Below, piece by piece: positions 52,423 to 60,781 of a DNA stretch of 64,000 nucleotides. This DNA comes from an uncultured Christensenella sp. (GTDB taxonomy: Bacteria; Bacillota; Clostridia; Christensenellales; Pumilibacteraceae). A program made the translations under genes and the position numbers. The stretch spans positions 278,254 through 342,253 of the forward strand of contig CAJTPT010000002.1 in assembly GCA_910578545.1 (NCBI GenBank), read 5' to 3'. Under the pieces are notes generated by a model that searched no databases, was not told the origin of the DNA, and was given only the letters and a program-made list of their open reading frames with translations. Numbering within the stretch: the stretch's first letter is position 1; each line of letters opens with the position of its first letter.

Positions 52423-53415
52423 TCACATACCAAACTCGTTTTGTATTTTTTTGACGATGCCGTTTTTGGCAAGCGCATAAGCGTTTTCGATAATATGATA
52501 AACGGTTTCCGCCGTTGCCGCGCCGTGCCCCTTTACGATAGGCGTTTTAAACCCGAGAAGCAATGCGCCGCCCTGCGTGGTATAATCGTATTCGCGATAC
52601 ACTTTACCGAGAATGTTTTCGAGCATTGCTTTACTTTCATCCGCTATCTGTGCTTTTTCAAGCAAATCCCGCGTTTGATTTATCGCGGCTTTTGCACTGC
52701 CCTCGATAGTCTTTAACAAAACGTTGCCAGAAAAACCGTCGCAGACTATTACGTCGCCGCCCGAATCCGCTAAAACGTCAGTACCCTCTACGTTACCTAT
52801 AAAATTCAAACCGCTTTTTTTTAGTAGCTCGTTTGCCTGCTTGGTGAATTTATTACCTTTTTCGTCCTCGGCACCGTTTGACAGCAACGCGATACGCGGC
52901 TCGCGCACGCCGACGGTTTTCATATATGCGGCGCCGATTCGCGCAAAATCCTCTACACGCTCAGGTCTGCAATCGACGTTTGCTCCGCAGTCGGCAATGC
53001 AAAACGGCACACCGTTTGGCTTTCGCAGCGCACAGATCAACGTCGGACTTTTTACTAATTTGTCAAGATTCATCATTGCGGCAATCAACATCGCACCCGT
53101 CGCACCGCATGTAACAAAGGCCCCGACGTCAGGGTCCGTTTTGCACAGAGTTATTCCCTTTACAAGCGAAGAGTCTTTTTTGTTCGTTACGGCGGAAATA
53201 GGCTTTTCATCGTTGGTGATTGTATGCGGCGCGTCGATTATTAACATACGCGATTCGTCATACGCAACGCCGTCCAATGCGGCAGTCAGTACGGTTTTAT
53301 CTCCGCACAGACAAACGTACAAATCGCGATTGTCGCGCAGCGCATTTATAACGCCGTCAACCAGCGACGATGCGCCGTTATCAGCGCCCTGAATGTCCAC
53401 CACTATTTTAATCAT
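52423..53415 (-). CDS. plsX: Phosphate acyltransferase PlsX (copy 2)
   Basis: A second PlsX, 330 residues, at the end of the fatty-acid operon. It has the same motifs as copy 1 (FVTCGATGAMLIAAMM, CIADCGANVDCRPERV, LLSNGAEDEKGN, VCDGFSGNVLLK), but only moderate similarity, so the two are old paralogs rather than a recent duplication. The ATG at 53415 overlaps the flavoprotein stop by 8 bases; a GTG nine bases upstream is a weaker option. It would make acyl-phosphate from the acyl-ACP produced by this operon. Confidence 0.9.
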   Translation of the reverse strand: MIKIVVDIQGADNGASSLVDGVINALRDNRDLYVCLCGDKTVLTAALDGVAYDESRMLIIDAPHTITNDEKPISAVTNKKDSSLVKGITLCKTDPDVGAFVTCGATGAMLIAAMMNLDKLVKSPTLICALRKPNGVPFCIADCGANVDCRPERVEDFARIGAAYMKTVGVREPRIALLSNGAEDEKGNKFTKQANELLKKSGLNFIGNVEGTDVLADSGGDVIVCDGFSGNVLLKTIEGSAKAAINQTRDLLEKAQIADESKAMLENILGKVYREYDYTTQGGALLLGFKTPIVKGHGAATAETVYHIIENAYALAKNGIVKKIQNEFGM

Positions 53416-54166
53416 TATCGTCACCGTTCTTTTGGTTTTCCCAAAATTTATCCAATAGCACTCTGTACGTTTCTTCCGAAAATGGCGGCTGAGCCAACGC
53501 TTGCAACTCCTCTTCGGTAAGCTTCCCGTTTACAGCAAACGACCTGCCGGCATCCTCGAACTTTTTTAGATACCGCGTTAAGCGCGACGGCGTGCCGAGC
53601 TTTGACATAGTAAAAAGCTGTGGACATAATATTGCTGTGTAATTGCCCTTGCCGCAAATGAAATCATACTGTTTTAACAATGAATCGTAAACGAACTCGG
53701 TATCCGAATAAGCGCAGCTCGAAATAAGAATAAACTTCTGTTCCTCGCGCCTGTTGCGAATTCCGTGAACCGATGCCTGCGAATTTTCGGGCGGACGACC
53801 GTTGTAAGTACGCATCATGCTTAGCATGCGGTCGGTAAACACCTTCATCGTTCCCGGCATGCCGAAAAAGTATAACGGGAAGCTTTCTATCACGTAGTCG
53901 GCGGCAAGGATTTTGTCCTTTACCGTTTCTATATCGTCGTCACTGATTATACACGAGCCTTCCGTCCTCCCCCAACATGAAAGACAACCGCAACAGGGTT
54001 TTACGTTAAGCTCGGATATATTTAAGTACTCGCAATCGATCTGCGTATTTTCGCATAAACCGTTAACAAACGCACGCGCGACTTGAAGAGTCGAGCTATT
54101 TTCTTTTTTGGGACTGCCGTTCAGAATAATCGCTTTTTTTATGTTTTTGCCACCCATAACGATCAT
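53408..54166 (-). CDS. NADPH-dependent FMN reductase-like flavoprotein
   Basis: A 252-residue flavodoxin-fold protein. The N-terminal KKAIILNGSPKKENSSTLQ is the FMN phosphate-binding start, PCCGCLSCWGRTEGSC is the cysteine cluster found in iron-sulfur flavoproteins and their relatives, and YVIESFPLYFFGMPGTMKVFTDR is the family core motif. Members reduce flavins or quinones. It sits between accA and plsX2, an unusual place, and could supply electrons to fatty-acid metabolism; that is inference. AGGG before the ATG at 54166 decides the start; the longer frame to 54187 has no such site. Confidence 0.8.
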   Translation of the reverse strand: MIVMGGKNIKKAIILNGSPKKENSSTLQVARAFVNGLCENTQIDCEYLNISELNVKPCCGCLSCWGRTEGSCIISDDDIETVKDKILAADYVIESFPLYFFGMPGTMKVFTDRMLSMMRTYNGRPPENSQASVHGIRNRREEQKFILISSCAYSDTEFVYDSLLKQYDFICGKGNYTAILCPQLFTMSKLGTPSRLTRYLKKFEDAGRSFAVNGKLTEEELQALAQPPFSEETYRVLLDKFWENQKNGDDND

Positions 54167-54183
54167 AAGCCTACCCTTTTTTA

Positions 54184-55005
54184 TCACTTAAACTCGGCGA
54201 AACGTCCGATCTTTCTGTACTTCTCATACCTTTTTCGCACAAGCTTGTTGGGATTGACATTTTTTAGCGCGGATATTTTTGCGCACATATCCGTTTTTAA
54301 CGCAGACATAAATTGCGCTTTTTGCGTCGCGTCGGAAAAATTTCCGGGCTCACTCACTATCTTTTCGACCACGCCGAAAGAATGTAGATCCGCCGCCGTT
54401 AGCTTTAGGTATTCCGCGACCTCTGCGGCGCGTGACGGTTCTTTAAACAGTATACTTGCGCAAGACTCGGGCGTAATGACGGAATAGTACGCATTTTCGA
54501 GCATCCATATTTCGTCCGCCACCGATAACGCAAGTGCGCCGCCGCTCCCGCCCTCGCCTATTACTACCGTAAGAATGGGGGTTTTAACCGCACCCAACTC
54601 GTAAAGGTTTTCGGCTATCGCTTCGCCTATGCCGCGCTCCTCGGCGCCTGCGCCGCAGTTGGCGCCCTGAATATCGACAAAGCATATGACGGGTCTTTTA
54701 AACTTTTCGGCTTGCTTTATCAACCGCAACGCCTTGCGGTATCCCTCGGGAAGCGCGCAACCGAAATTTCGACGCAACCGCTCTTGTATATCGTGCCCCT
54801 TTTCCGTGCCAACAACAGTCACGGGCATTCCGCCAAGACTTGCTATTCCGCCGATTACCGCAGTATCGTCACCGAAACGTCTATCACCGTGCAGTTCGAT
54901 AAAATCGTCGAATAATCCCTTTATATAATCGGTTACAGTCGCTCTGCCAGAGCTTCTGGTAAGCCTGACTTTTTCGTATGCAGTCATATTATTTTCCATA
55001 ATCAT
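54184..55005 (-). CDS. accA: Acetyl-CoA carboxylase carboxyltransferase, alpha subunit
   Basis: AccA and AccD together transfer carboxyl from carboxybiotin to acetyl-CoA, making malonyl-CoA. The 273-residue protein has TDYIKGLFDDFIELHGDRRF, IGGIASLGGMPVTVVGTEKG, and the core VIGEGGSGGALALSVADEIW typical of AccA. It overlaps accD by 4 bases (ATGA). No accB or accC, which carry and charge biotin, lies in this window, so they must be elsewhere. Confidence 0.95.
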   Translation of the reverse strand: MIMENNMTAYEKVRLTRSSGRATVTDYIKGLFDDFIELHGDRRFGDDTAVIGGIASLGGMPVTVVGTEKGHDIQERLRRNFGCALPEGYRKALRLIKQAEKFKRPVICFVDIQGANCGAGAEERGIGEAIAENLYELGAVKTPILTVVIGEGGSGGALALSVADEIWMLENAYYSVITPESCASILFKEPSRAAEVAEYLKLTAADLHSFGVVEKIVSEPGNFSDATQKAQFMSALKTDMCAKISALKNVNPNKLVRKRYEKYRKIGRFAEFK

Positions 55006-55793
55006 CGCCCGTATTTAATCTTGCCGCAGTGAAAAGCAAGCATTTTGGTCAAGTACTCTTTTTGATCTTTTCGCTCGACTATGCCGTCTACAAAACCGCT
55101 CTTCAATTGAAATTCCGCGCTCTGGAAATCGTCGGGTAGCTTTGCGCCCGTATTTTGCTCGATTACTCTTTTGCCTGCAAAGCCTACTTGAGCTTCCGGT
55201 TCTGCTATTACAACGTCGCCGAGGCTTGCAAAACTTGCCGTTACTCCGCCCATTGTCGGGTCTGTAAGACAAACCAGATAGAACAGTCCCGCGTCGCTGT
55301 GCTTTTTAACGGCAAGCGAAACCTTTGCCATTTGCATAAGCGACAAAACGCCCTCTTGCATTCTCGCTCCGCCCGATGCGGTATAACCGATTACGGGCAG
55401 CTTGTGCGAAACGGCGTACTCAAACAGCGCCGCAATCTTATCGCCGACGACGGTGCCCATTGACGCCATCATAAACTCGGGATTCATTACAAAAATACAG
55501 GTCGGATAACCGCCGATTTTAGCGCTGCCGCACAGCACGGCTTCGTTTTCCCCGCTGCTTTGCCTTGCCGAAGATATTTTATTTTTATAGTTTGGGAAAG
55601 CTATCGGATCGGTTTCTATTTGATTACCGAACAGCTCGCAGAACGAGCCTTTATCCGTCAAAAACTCTATTCTGACGCGCGGGGCAATCCTGTTGTACTT
55701 GCCGCATTTAGGACAGATATAACAGTTATCGGCAAGCTCCGAAGCCATAACGGGCTGTTTACACTTACAGCAAACCGTACTTTCGTTTGTCAC
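55002..55793 (-). CDS. accD: Acetyl-CoA carboxylase carboxyltransferase, beta subunit
   Basis: The beta half of the carboxyltransferase, 263 residues. The N-terminal zinc ribbon is complete (Cys 8, 11, 27, 30), followed by the crotonase-like core with YTASGGARMQEGVLSLMQMA and PTMGGVTASFASLGDVVIAEP. The start is GTG at 55793, overlapping fabD by four bases (GTGA). Length is a little short, as in many Clostridia. Confidence 0.95.
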   Translation of the reverse strand: MTNESTVCCKCKQPVMASELADNCYICPKCGKYNRIAPRVRIEFLTDKGSFCELFGNQIETDPIAFPNYKNKISSARQSSGENEAVLCGSAKIGGYPTCIFVMNPEFMMASMGTVVGDKIAALFEYAVSHKLPVIGYTASGGARMQEGVLSLMQMAKVSLAVKKHSDAGLFYLVCLTDPTMGGVTASFASLGDVVIAEPEAQVGFAGKRVIEQNTGAKLPDDFQSAEFQLKSGFVDGIVERKDQKEYLTKMLAFHCGKIKYGR

Positions 55794-56722
55794 AGTTCAC
55801 CTCCGTTTAACGCCGAAACGGTAGCATCCAACGACGCGACGTCCGTTACCGTAAAAGTTTTTACGTCGGACAGCGTGCGCTTAACAAAGCCCGTCAGCGT
55901 ACTGCCTGCCCCGACCTCTATAAAGGTATCTATACCTTCGTCATACATTTTTGAAATAATATCCTGCCACTTGACCGGCGAACAGACCTGGTTAGCAATC
56001 GTTTCGATAATTTCCTTATCGGTCTTACCGTACTTATCCCCGGTCAAATCGGAATAAAGCGGTATTAACGGCGCGCCTACACGCATTCCGCCAAGCGTAC
56101 GCCTTAACGTTTCAGCACACTCGGCCATATACGGGGTATGGAATGCGCCGCTTACCTGCAATTTTACAGCCCTGCCGCCCTTTTCCTTTATTCTTTCGCA
56201 AAGCATGTCCAGTCGGTCGGGCGCACCGGAGCATGATATTTGCCCGGGGCAATTATAATTGACCGCCCAAACCTCGGAAAACTCGGCACACAGACTTTCC
56301 ACCGTAGCCGCGTCAAGCTTTAATGCCGCAATCATGCCGCCGCCGTACTTTGCAGAAAGCTCCGCCATTTTGCGCGAGCGTTCAAGCACAAGCCCGTATG
56401 CGTCCTCGACAGACAGCACGCCGCAGTATGCGAGCGCAGGAATCTCGCCGAGCGAAAAACCCGCCGCCGCGTCGGCAACTATGCCGCGACTTTTAAGCTC
56501 ATTTGCAAATGCAAGCCCGGTAAGGAACAGGCACGGCTGAGCGTATTCCGTTCGCTTTAATAATTCGGAATCACCGTTAAAACATACGTCGACAATGCCG
56601 TCGCTGACACCGTTTGCAAAATCGTAAAGATGTTTTGCTCTGTTTGAAATCTCGTACAAATCCTTGCCCATGCCGACCGCTTGCGCGCCTTGACCTGCAA
56701 AAAGAATAGCCGTTTTACCCAT
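55790..56722 (-). CDS. fabD: Malonyl-CoA:ACP transacylase
   Basis: FabD moves malonyl groups from CoA to ACP. The 310-residue protein begins KTAILFAGQGAQAVGMGKDL, has the serine elbow GFSLGEIPAL near 93, the partner His in VSGAFHTPYM near 200, and PVKWQDIISKMYDEG, all typical. It lies 11 bases after fabZ and overlaps accD. Confidence 0.95.
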   Translation of the reverse strand: MGKTAILFAGQGAQAVGMGKDLYEISNRAKHLYDFANGVSDGIVDVCFNGDSELLKRTEYAQPCLFLTGLAFANELKSRGIVADAAAGFSLGEIPALAYCGVLSVEDAYGLVLERSRKMAELSAKYGGGMIAALKLDAATVESLCAEFSEVWAVNYNCPGQISCSGAPDRLDMLCERIKEKGGRAVKLQVSGAFHTPYMAECAETLRRTLGGMRVGAPLIPLYSDLTGDKYGKTDKEIIETIANQVCSPVKWQDIISKMYDEGIDTFIEVGAGSTLTGFVKRTLSDVKTFTVTDVASLDATVSALNGGEL

Positions 56723-56733
56723 AATACTCCGTC

Positions 56734-57183
56734 TTATTTTTCCGCGTATACCGCGGCCTTATCTACTGCCGTAAAAGTCATACTACCTTTTGCACATACG
56801 GCAGCCCCGACGCTGACAGTCGCGTCAAAGCTGACTATACTGCCACCGGCACGCGTCTTTTTGACCGATACGGTTAACGTGTCGCCTGGAACAATCGGCT
56901 TGACAAACTTAAAGTTATCCACCTTTAAAAGCACGTACAGCATGCCGTCGTCGGCTTTTTCGTCTACGTTCATTACGATAGAACACAGTTGTGCACAGCT
57001 CTCTATGATAAGCACACCGGGCATAATCGGCGCATCGGGAAAATGTCCGATAAAGTACGGCTCGTTTATCGATACGTTTTTTATGCCGCACGCACTCTCA
57101 CCGGGAACGATTTCCGTCACCCGTTCTATCATTTGAAAAGGCGGACGCTGTTTTATTTTTCGGTTGACCCAATCTATATTCAT
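56734..57183 (-). CDS. fabZ: 3-hydroxyacyl-ACP dehydratase FabZ
   Basis: FabZ dehydrates 3-hydroxyacyl-ACP to trans-2-enoyl-ACP. The 149-residue hot-dog-fold protein has PFQMIERVTEIVPGE, the active-site His47 in YFIGHFPDAPIMPGV, and Glu61 in VLIIESCAQL. The ATG at 57183 overlaps the fabG stop (TGATG); the longer frame to 57237 runs into fabG and is not used. The enzyme is FabZ rather than FabA by motif and size. Confidence 0.95.
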   Translation of the reverse strand: MNIDWVNRKIKQRPPFQMIERVTEIVPGESACGIKNVSINEPYFIGHFPDAPIMPGVLIIESCAQLCSIVMNVDEKADDGMLYVLLKVDNFKFVKPIVPGDTLTVSVKKTRAGGSIVSFDATVSVGAAVCAKGSMTFTAVDKAAVYAEK

Positions 57184-57914
57184 CACAGCGACAATCCCCC
57201 GTCCATAGTAATTATTTGACCCGTCATATAGGAACACGCGTCGGACACAAGCATAGCCACCGTTGCCGCGACCTCTTCTGCCGTACCGAATCTGCGCATA
57301 GGGATTGCGTTTAGATATTCCTCGACCTTTTCCTTGGGAAGAGCGTCTATCATTTCGGTGACGATAAATCCGGGTGCGACGGCATTTACACGAATGCCTT
57401 TGACCGCAAGCTCTTTAGCCAGCACACGGGTCATCGAGTTTATTGCACCCTTGGTTGCGCTGTACACGCTTTGCCCCGCAAGCGCTATCTCGCCGCTTAC
57501 CGAAGACATGTTTATTATTACGCCGCTTTTGCGCCTAAACATTTTAAGAGCCGCCTGCTGTGCACAGTAAAAATAACCCTTTATGTTTAAATCAAAACAT
57601 TTGTCGAGTGTGGATTTTTGCAACATCAATAGATATTCGTCTTTGACCATCCCGGCGTTGTTGACAAGCACGTCGATCTGCCCGTACGCCTTGTCGACGT
57701 CACGTATCATAGTCTTTACTTGCTCGAGATCGGTAACGTCGGCACAATATGTCATGCCGTCGCCGCCGTTAGCCTTAATTGTGCGTAGCGCTTCCTCCGC
57801 TTCATCGCGGCTTCTGCTGTAGTTTACGACCACGGTATAGCCTTCCTTGGCAAGCCTTATCGCGCAAGCCTTGCCTATACCGCGCGAAGCTCCGGTTACT
57901 ATCGCAGTTTTCAT
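57183..57914 (-). CDS. fabG: 3-oxoacyl-ACP reductase
   Basis: FabG reduces 3-ketoacyl-ACP with NADPH. The 243-residue short-chain dehydrogenase has the cofactor loop VTGASRGIGKACAIRL near 6-21, VLVNNAGMVKDEYLLM, and the Ser-Tyr-Lys triad (MSSVSGEIALAGQSVYSATK) intact, ending GQIITMDGGLSL. Two ATGs stand side by side (57917, 57914) after AAGGAG; the second has the better spacing. It lies 11 bases after the ketosynthase gene. Confidence 0.95.
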   Translation of the reverse strand: MKTAIVTGASRGIGKACAIRLAKEGYTVVVNYSRSRDEAEEALRTIKANGGDGMTYCADVTDLEQVKTMIRDVDKAYGQIDVLVNNAGMVKDEYLLMLQKSTLDKCFDLNIKGYFYCAQQAALKMFRRKSGVIINMSSVSGEIALAGQSVYSATKGAINSMTRVLAKELAVKGIRVNAVAPGFIVTEMIDALPKEKVEEYLNAIPMRRFGTAEEVAATVAMLVSDACSYMTGQIITMDGGLSL

Positions 57915-57925
57915 CATATTGCTCC

Positions 57926-60325
57926 TTAATCTTTTGAAATAACGATTGCGCAATACGATCCGCCTGCGCCGAAAGACGTTACGAGTATATTTTTCAGCCC
58001 GTCGCATTTAAGCGGTTTGCGCTTTGCTTTTCCGACTTTATCAATCGCAAACGCGCTGTTCTCTTTTTTGATATCGCCGTGAAGCAGTAATGCTCCGTGC
58101 GCTACGCCCAGCGCCGCCGCCGAGGCGCGACCTTCGCCCATGCGCTCTTTGACTGAAATAATCGGGATATTATTCATTGCACTGCCGAATACGCGATAAT
58201 ACGAATCGACCTCGATACGGTCTATAGTTTCGTGTCCGTTTGCAAAGCCTATCACGGCGTCAATATCGTCAAGCGACAAGCCTGCGTCTTTTATTGCCGC
58301 GATAACAGCGGCATCAAGAGCCTTGCCCGAGCCCGCAAGCGTGCCGAAGCTGACGCCGGCGTGTCCCGAACCGAGCCCTGCAATACGGCAAAATTTATCC
58401 GCCTGTCTAAGCTCTGCACTTTCCTCACTTTCCAGCATAAGCGACACACTGCCGTCCGATAGCGCAAACGCCTGTGAGTCAAAACCGTAAAGCGCAACCG
58501 CCTTGTCGGATACCAAGCCGAGTCCACGGTACAGCTCGTCCATTATATCGCTGTTTTCGTCCGTGCCGCTTGCAAGCATTGCTTTTTCTTCGCCCGAACG
58601 TATAACGTCGGTTGCATACGCTATACTGAAAAGCCCCGACTGCGCGCCGTTAGTAACGGTAACGTTATATCCGCGTATTCCCGAGCAGATAGATAGGTAC
58701 CCGCCTGCCGCGTTATAAACCGTGTTAGGAAACTTAAACGCGCTCCCGGCCGCATTGCCGCGTTCCGCTATCTGTATTTCAAAGTCGCAACCCGGTCCGA
58801 GCGCGCCCTCGGATGTTCCCACAATTATTCCGATGTCCGATGCATTGCCGGGAGTTATCTCGTATTTTGCATTTGCAAGCGCCTGCATGCCGGAAACCGC
58901 TTGAAGCTGACTGAATCTGTCAAGCTTACGGTAGAACGCCATTTTGAGTCCGACCGAATCATAGTCATCGCTTGCGACGGACGACCGTGCGCTTTGTTCG
59001 GTAATTTTTTCGTCGTTAGTGCAAACTTCGATATATCTTTCGACGCCGTTGCCGAGCGGTGTAACCGCACCTATACCAGTGATATACACGTTGGATTTTT
59101 TATCTTGTACCCTAACGTCGCCCTTATTCTTGCCGAAAATGATACTGGCATTATTGCCGCCGAATGCAAACGAATTGTTCATTACGGTGTTCAACTGCTT
59201 GCTGCGAGGCTTATTGGGGCAAAAATCTATATCTCCCGCCTTGTCGGCAAGCGCCTTAATATCCTCGGGGCTGTAGCCGACTGTAGGCGGCACTACGTTT
59301 TGCGTAAGCGCCTTTATCGCAAACACGGCTTCTATTGCGCCCGCCGCACCAAGACAGTGACCTGTAAGCGCCTTGGTAGAACTGACGCTCAAGTCCTTGT
59401 TTTTGCCGTCGAATATTGTATGCAATGACAGAAATTCTGCCTCGTCGTTTTTTGCGGTACCTGTTCCGTGCGCATTGACGTATCCTATATCCGATTCGGT
59501 TACACCCGAATTGCTAAGCGCTCTGCAAATGGCGCTCATTTGCCCCGCTCCGTCGGGACGCGGCGCGGTTATATGATGAGCGTCGCTACTTATACCGCTA
59601 CCCAATACTTCGCAGTACATCTTTGCACCGCGCGCTTTGGCATGTTCGTACGACTCGACTATAACTATACCTGCGCCCTCGCCAAGCGTAAGCCCGGAAG
59701 AGTGATTGAACGGCGAACACGGGTCGGACGATAAAGCATGCAAGGATATAAATCCCGCATACGGCACCGAAGCAAACGCGTCCGCTCCGCCCGCTACGAC
59801 TATATCGGCTTTTCCGTCACGTATTAGATCGGACGCATAAGCTATGCTTATCGTTCCCGCCGCGCAAGCGTTGGCGACATTGGTAACTACGCCGCCCGCG
59901 TTGACCGCGCCTGCCACCTGCGACGCGATAGCGGATATGGGCATTTGCTTTATGTACTCGGGCTTTTTTGCCTCGGTATAATATTTTTCTATGCTGACTA
60001 CGCCGCCGACACAGCTACCGATAATTACGCTACAGCGCGGGTCGCCATTAAATTTGGGCAAACCTGCGTCGGACATTGCCTCTGAAGCCGCTTTAATGCA
60101 CAGCTTTGACACCCGATCCATATTATTTGTATCGGGTCCGTCCAATTCGTCGCAATGCACTTCGGCCGCATAATCGGCGTAACAATTAACCGTGTCAACC
60201 GTTTTGGTGTGCGCTATTCCGGATACGGAACGCAAAGCGCTGTCCCAACATTCGTCTACGTTATTGCCGATGGCACATATCATACCAAGCCCTGTTATTA
60301 CACAGCGCTTATTGTCGTTTGTCAT
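57926..60325 (-). CDS. Fused ketosynthase plus inactive chain-length-factor-like ketosynthase
   Basis: A 799-residue condensing enzyme made of two ketosynthase units in one chain. Unit 1 (about 1-400) is a full FabF-type enzyme with the Cys-His-His triad: Cys154 (NACAAGT), His286 (NAHGTGT) and His323 (TGHCLGAAG), with Lys318. Unit 2 (about 412-799) keeps the fold (YITGIGAVTPLGNGV, GIIVGTSEGALG, SFGAGGSYCAIV) but the three catalytic positions read Ala561 (TNGAQSG), Asn696 (FANGHET) and Glu731 (RMGEGR); only the Lys (726) remains. This is the pattern of the chain-length factor in type II polyketide synthases, where an active and an inactive subunit pair; here they are covalently joined in a fatty-acid operon. 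Confidence 0.92.
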   Translation of the reverse strand: MTNDNKRCVITGLGMICAIGNNVDECWDSALRSVSGIAHTKTVDTVNCYADYAAEVHCDELDGPDTNNMDRVSKLCIKAASEAMSDAGLPKFNGDPRCSVIIGSCVGGVVSIEKYYTEAKKPEYIKQMPISAIASQVAGAVNAGGVVTNVANACAAGTISIAYASDLIRDGKADIVVAGGADAFASVPYAGFISLHALSSDPCSPFNHSSGLTLGEGAGIVIVESYEHAKARGAKMYCEVLGSGISSDAHHITAPRPDGAGQMSAICRALSNSGVTESDIGYVNAHGTGTAKNDEAEFLSLHTIFDGKNKDLSVSSTKALTGHCLGAAGAIEAVFAIKALTQNVVPPTVGYSPEDIKALADKAGDIDFCPNKPRSKQLNTVMNNSFAFGGNNASIIFGKNKGDVRVQDKKSNVYITGIGAVTPLGNGVERYIEVCTNDEKITEQSARSSVASDDYDSVGLKMAFYRKLDRFSQLQAVSGMQALANAKYEITPGNASDIGIIVGTSEGALGPGCDFEIQIAERGNAAGSAFKFPNTVYNAAGGYLSICSGIRGYNVTVTNGAQSGLFSIAYATDVIRSGEEKAMLASGTDENSDIMDELYRGLGLVSDKAVALYGFDSQAFALSDGSVSLMLESEESAELRQADKFCRIAGLGSGHAGVSFGTLAGSGKALDAAVIAAIKDAGLSLDDIDAVIGFANGHETIDRIEVDSYYRVFGSAMNNIPIISVKERMGEGRASAAALGVAHGALLLHGDIKKENSAFAIDKVGKAKRKPLKCDGLKNILVTSFGAGGSYCAIVISKD

Positions 60326-60377
60326 ATATTCACCTGCCGATAATGATTTCGAGCGTTACGTCAGTACACTCAACGCA

Positions 60378-60620
60378 CTATGCGTGCGCAACAATATAAG
60401 CCGTAAGACTTTCGATATTGTAAAAATGCTCTTTGCCGACGCCCGTCATAGAAACGCCGTACGTGCTGTCCACGTACGCTATAATCTCAAGCGAATCAAT
60501 CGAATCAAGACCGATACCTTCCGAAAACAACGGCGTATCGTATTCAAGTGCGTCGGCTTCGATGCCGAGATTACTACATAAAAAGTCTTTAAGACCTTGT
60601 TTAATTTCGAGTTCGTTCAT
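60378..60620 (-). CDS. acpP: Acyl carrier protein
   Basis: An 80-residue acyl carrier protein, the first gene of the fatty-acid operon. The phosphopantetheine site is Ser40 in GLDSIDSLE. The sequence is acidic and helical as expected, though helix II continues less canonically (IIAYVDSTYGV), so it may be somewhat specialised for the fused ketosynthase that follows by 52 bases. AAGGAGAATTATT precedes the ATG. Confidence 0.93.
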   Translation of the reverse strand: MNELEIKQGLKDFLCSNLGIEADALEYDTPLFSEGIGLDSIDSLEIIAYVDSTYGVSMTGVGKEHFYNIESLTAYIVAHA

Positions 60621-60706
60621 AATAATTCTCCTTGGAATGAGTATTTTATTTATTCCGAATACAAATAGCGGTACGCAAAATCGATCCGAAATTTCAGATT
60701 ATATAA

Positions 60707-60712
60707 ATTATA
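60707..60712 (-). promoter_or_regulatory. -10 box of the fatty-acid operon promoter
   Basis: Minus strand TATAAT (60712-60707). The place where a -35 box would lie (about 60730-60735) has no match to TTGACA and is instead covered by the direct repeats. Confidence 0.7.
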
Positions 60713-60719
60713 CATGACA

Positions 60720-60739
60720 AATCTAAACTGAATCTAAAC
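60720..60739 (-). promoter_or_regulatory. Direct-repeat operator, likely OmpR/PhoB-type site
   Basis: Minus strand GTTTAGATT occurs twice exactly (60739-60731 and 60728-60720) with an 11-base period, 7 bases upstream of the -10 box. OmpR-family regulators bind such repeats, and activators of this type replace the -35 box. An OmpR-family regulator gene lies about 1 kb upstream. Confidence 0.7.
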
Positions 60740-60781
60740 TTACTATATAAAAAAAGAAATTATTTGATTAAAATAGTAATT

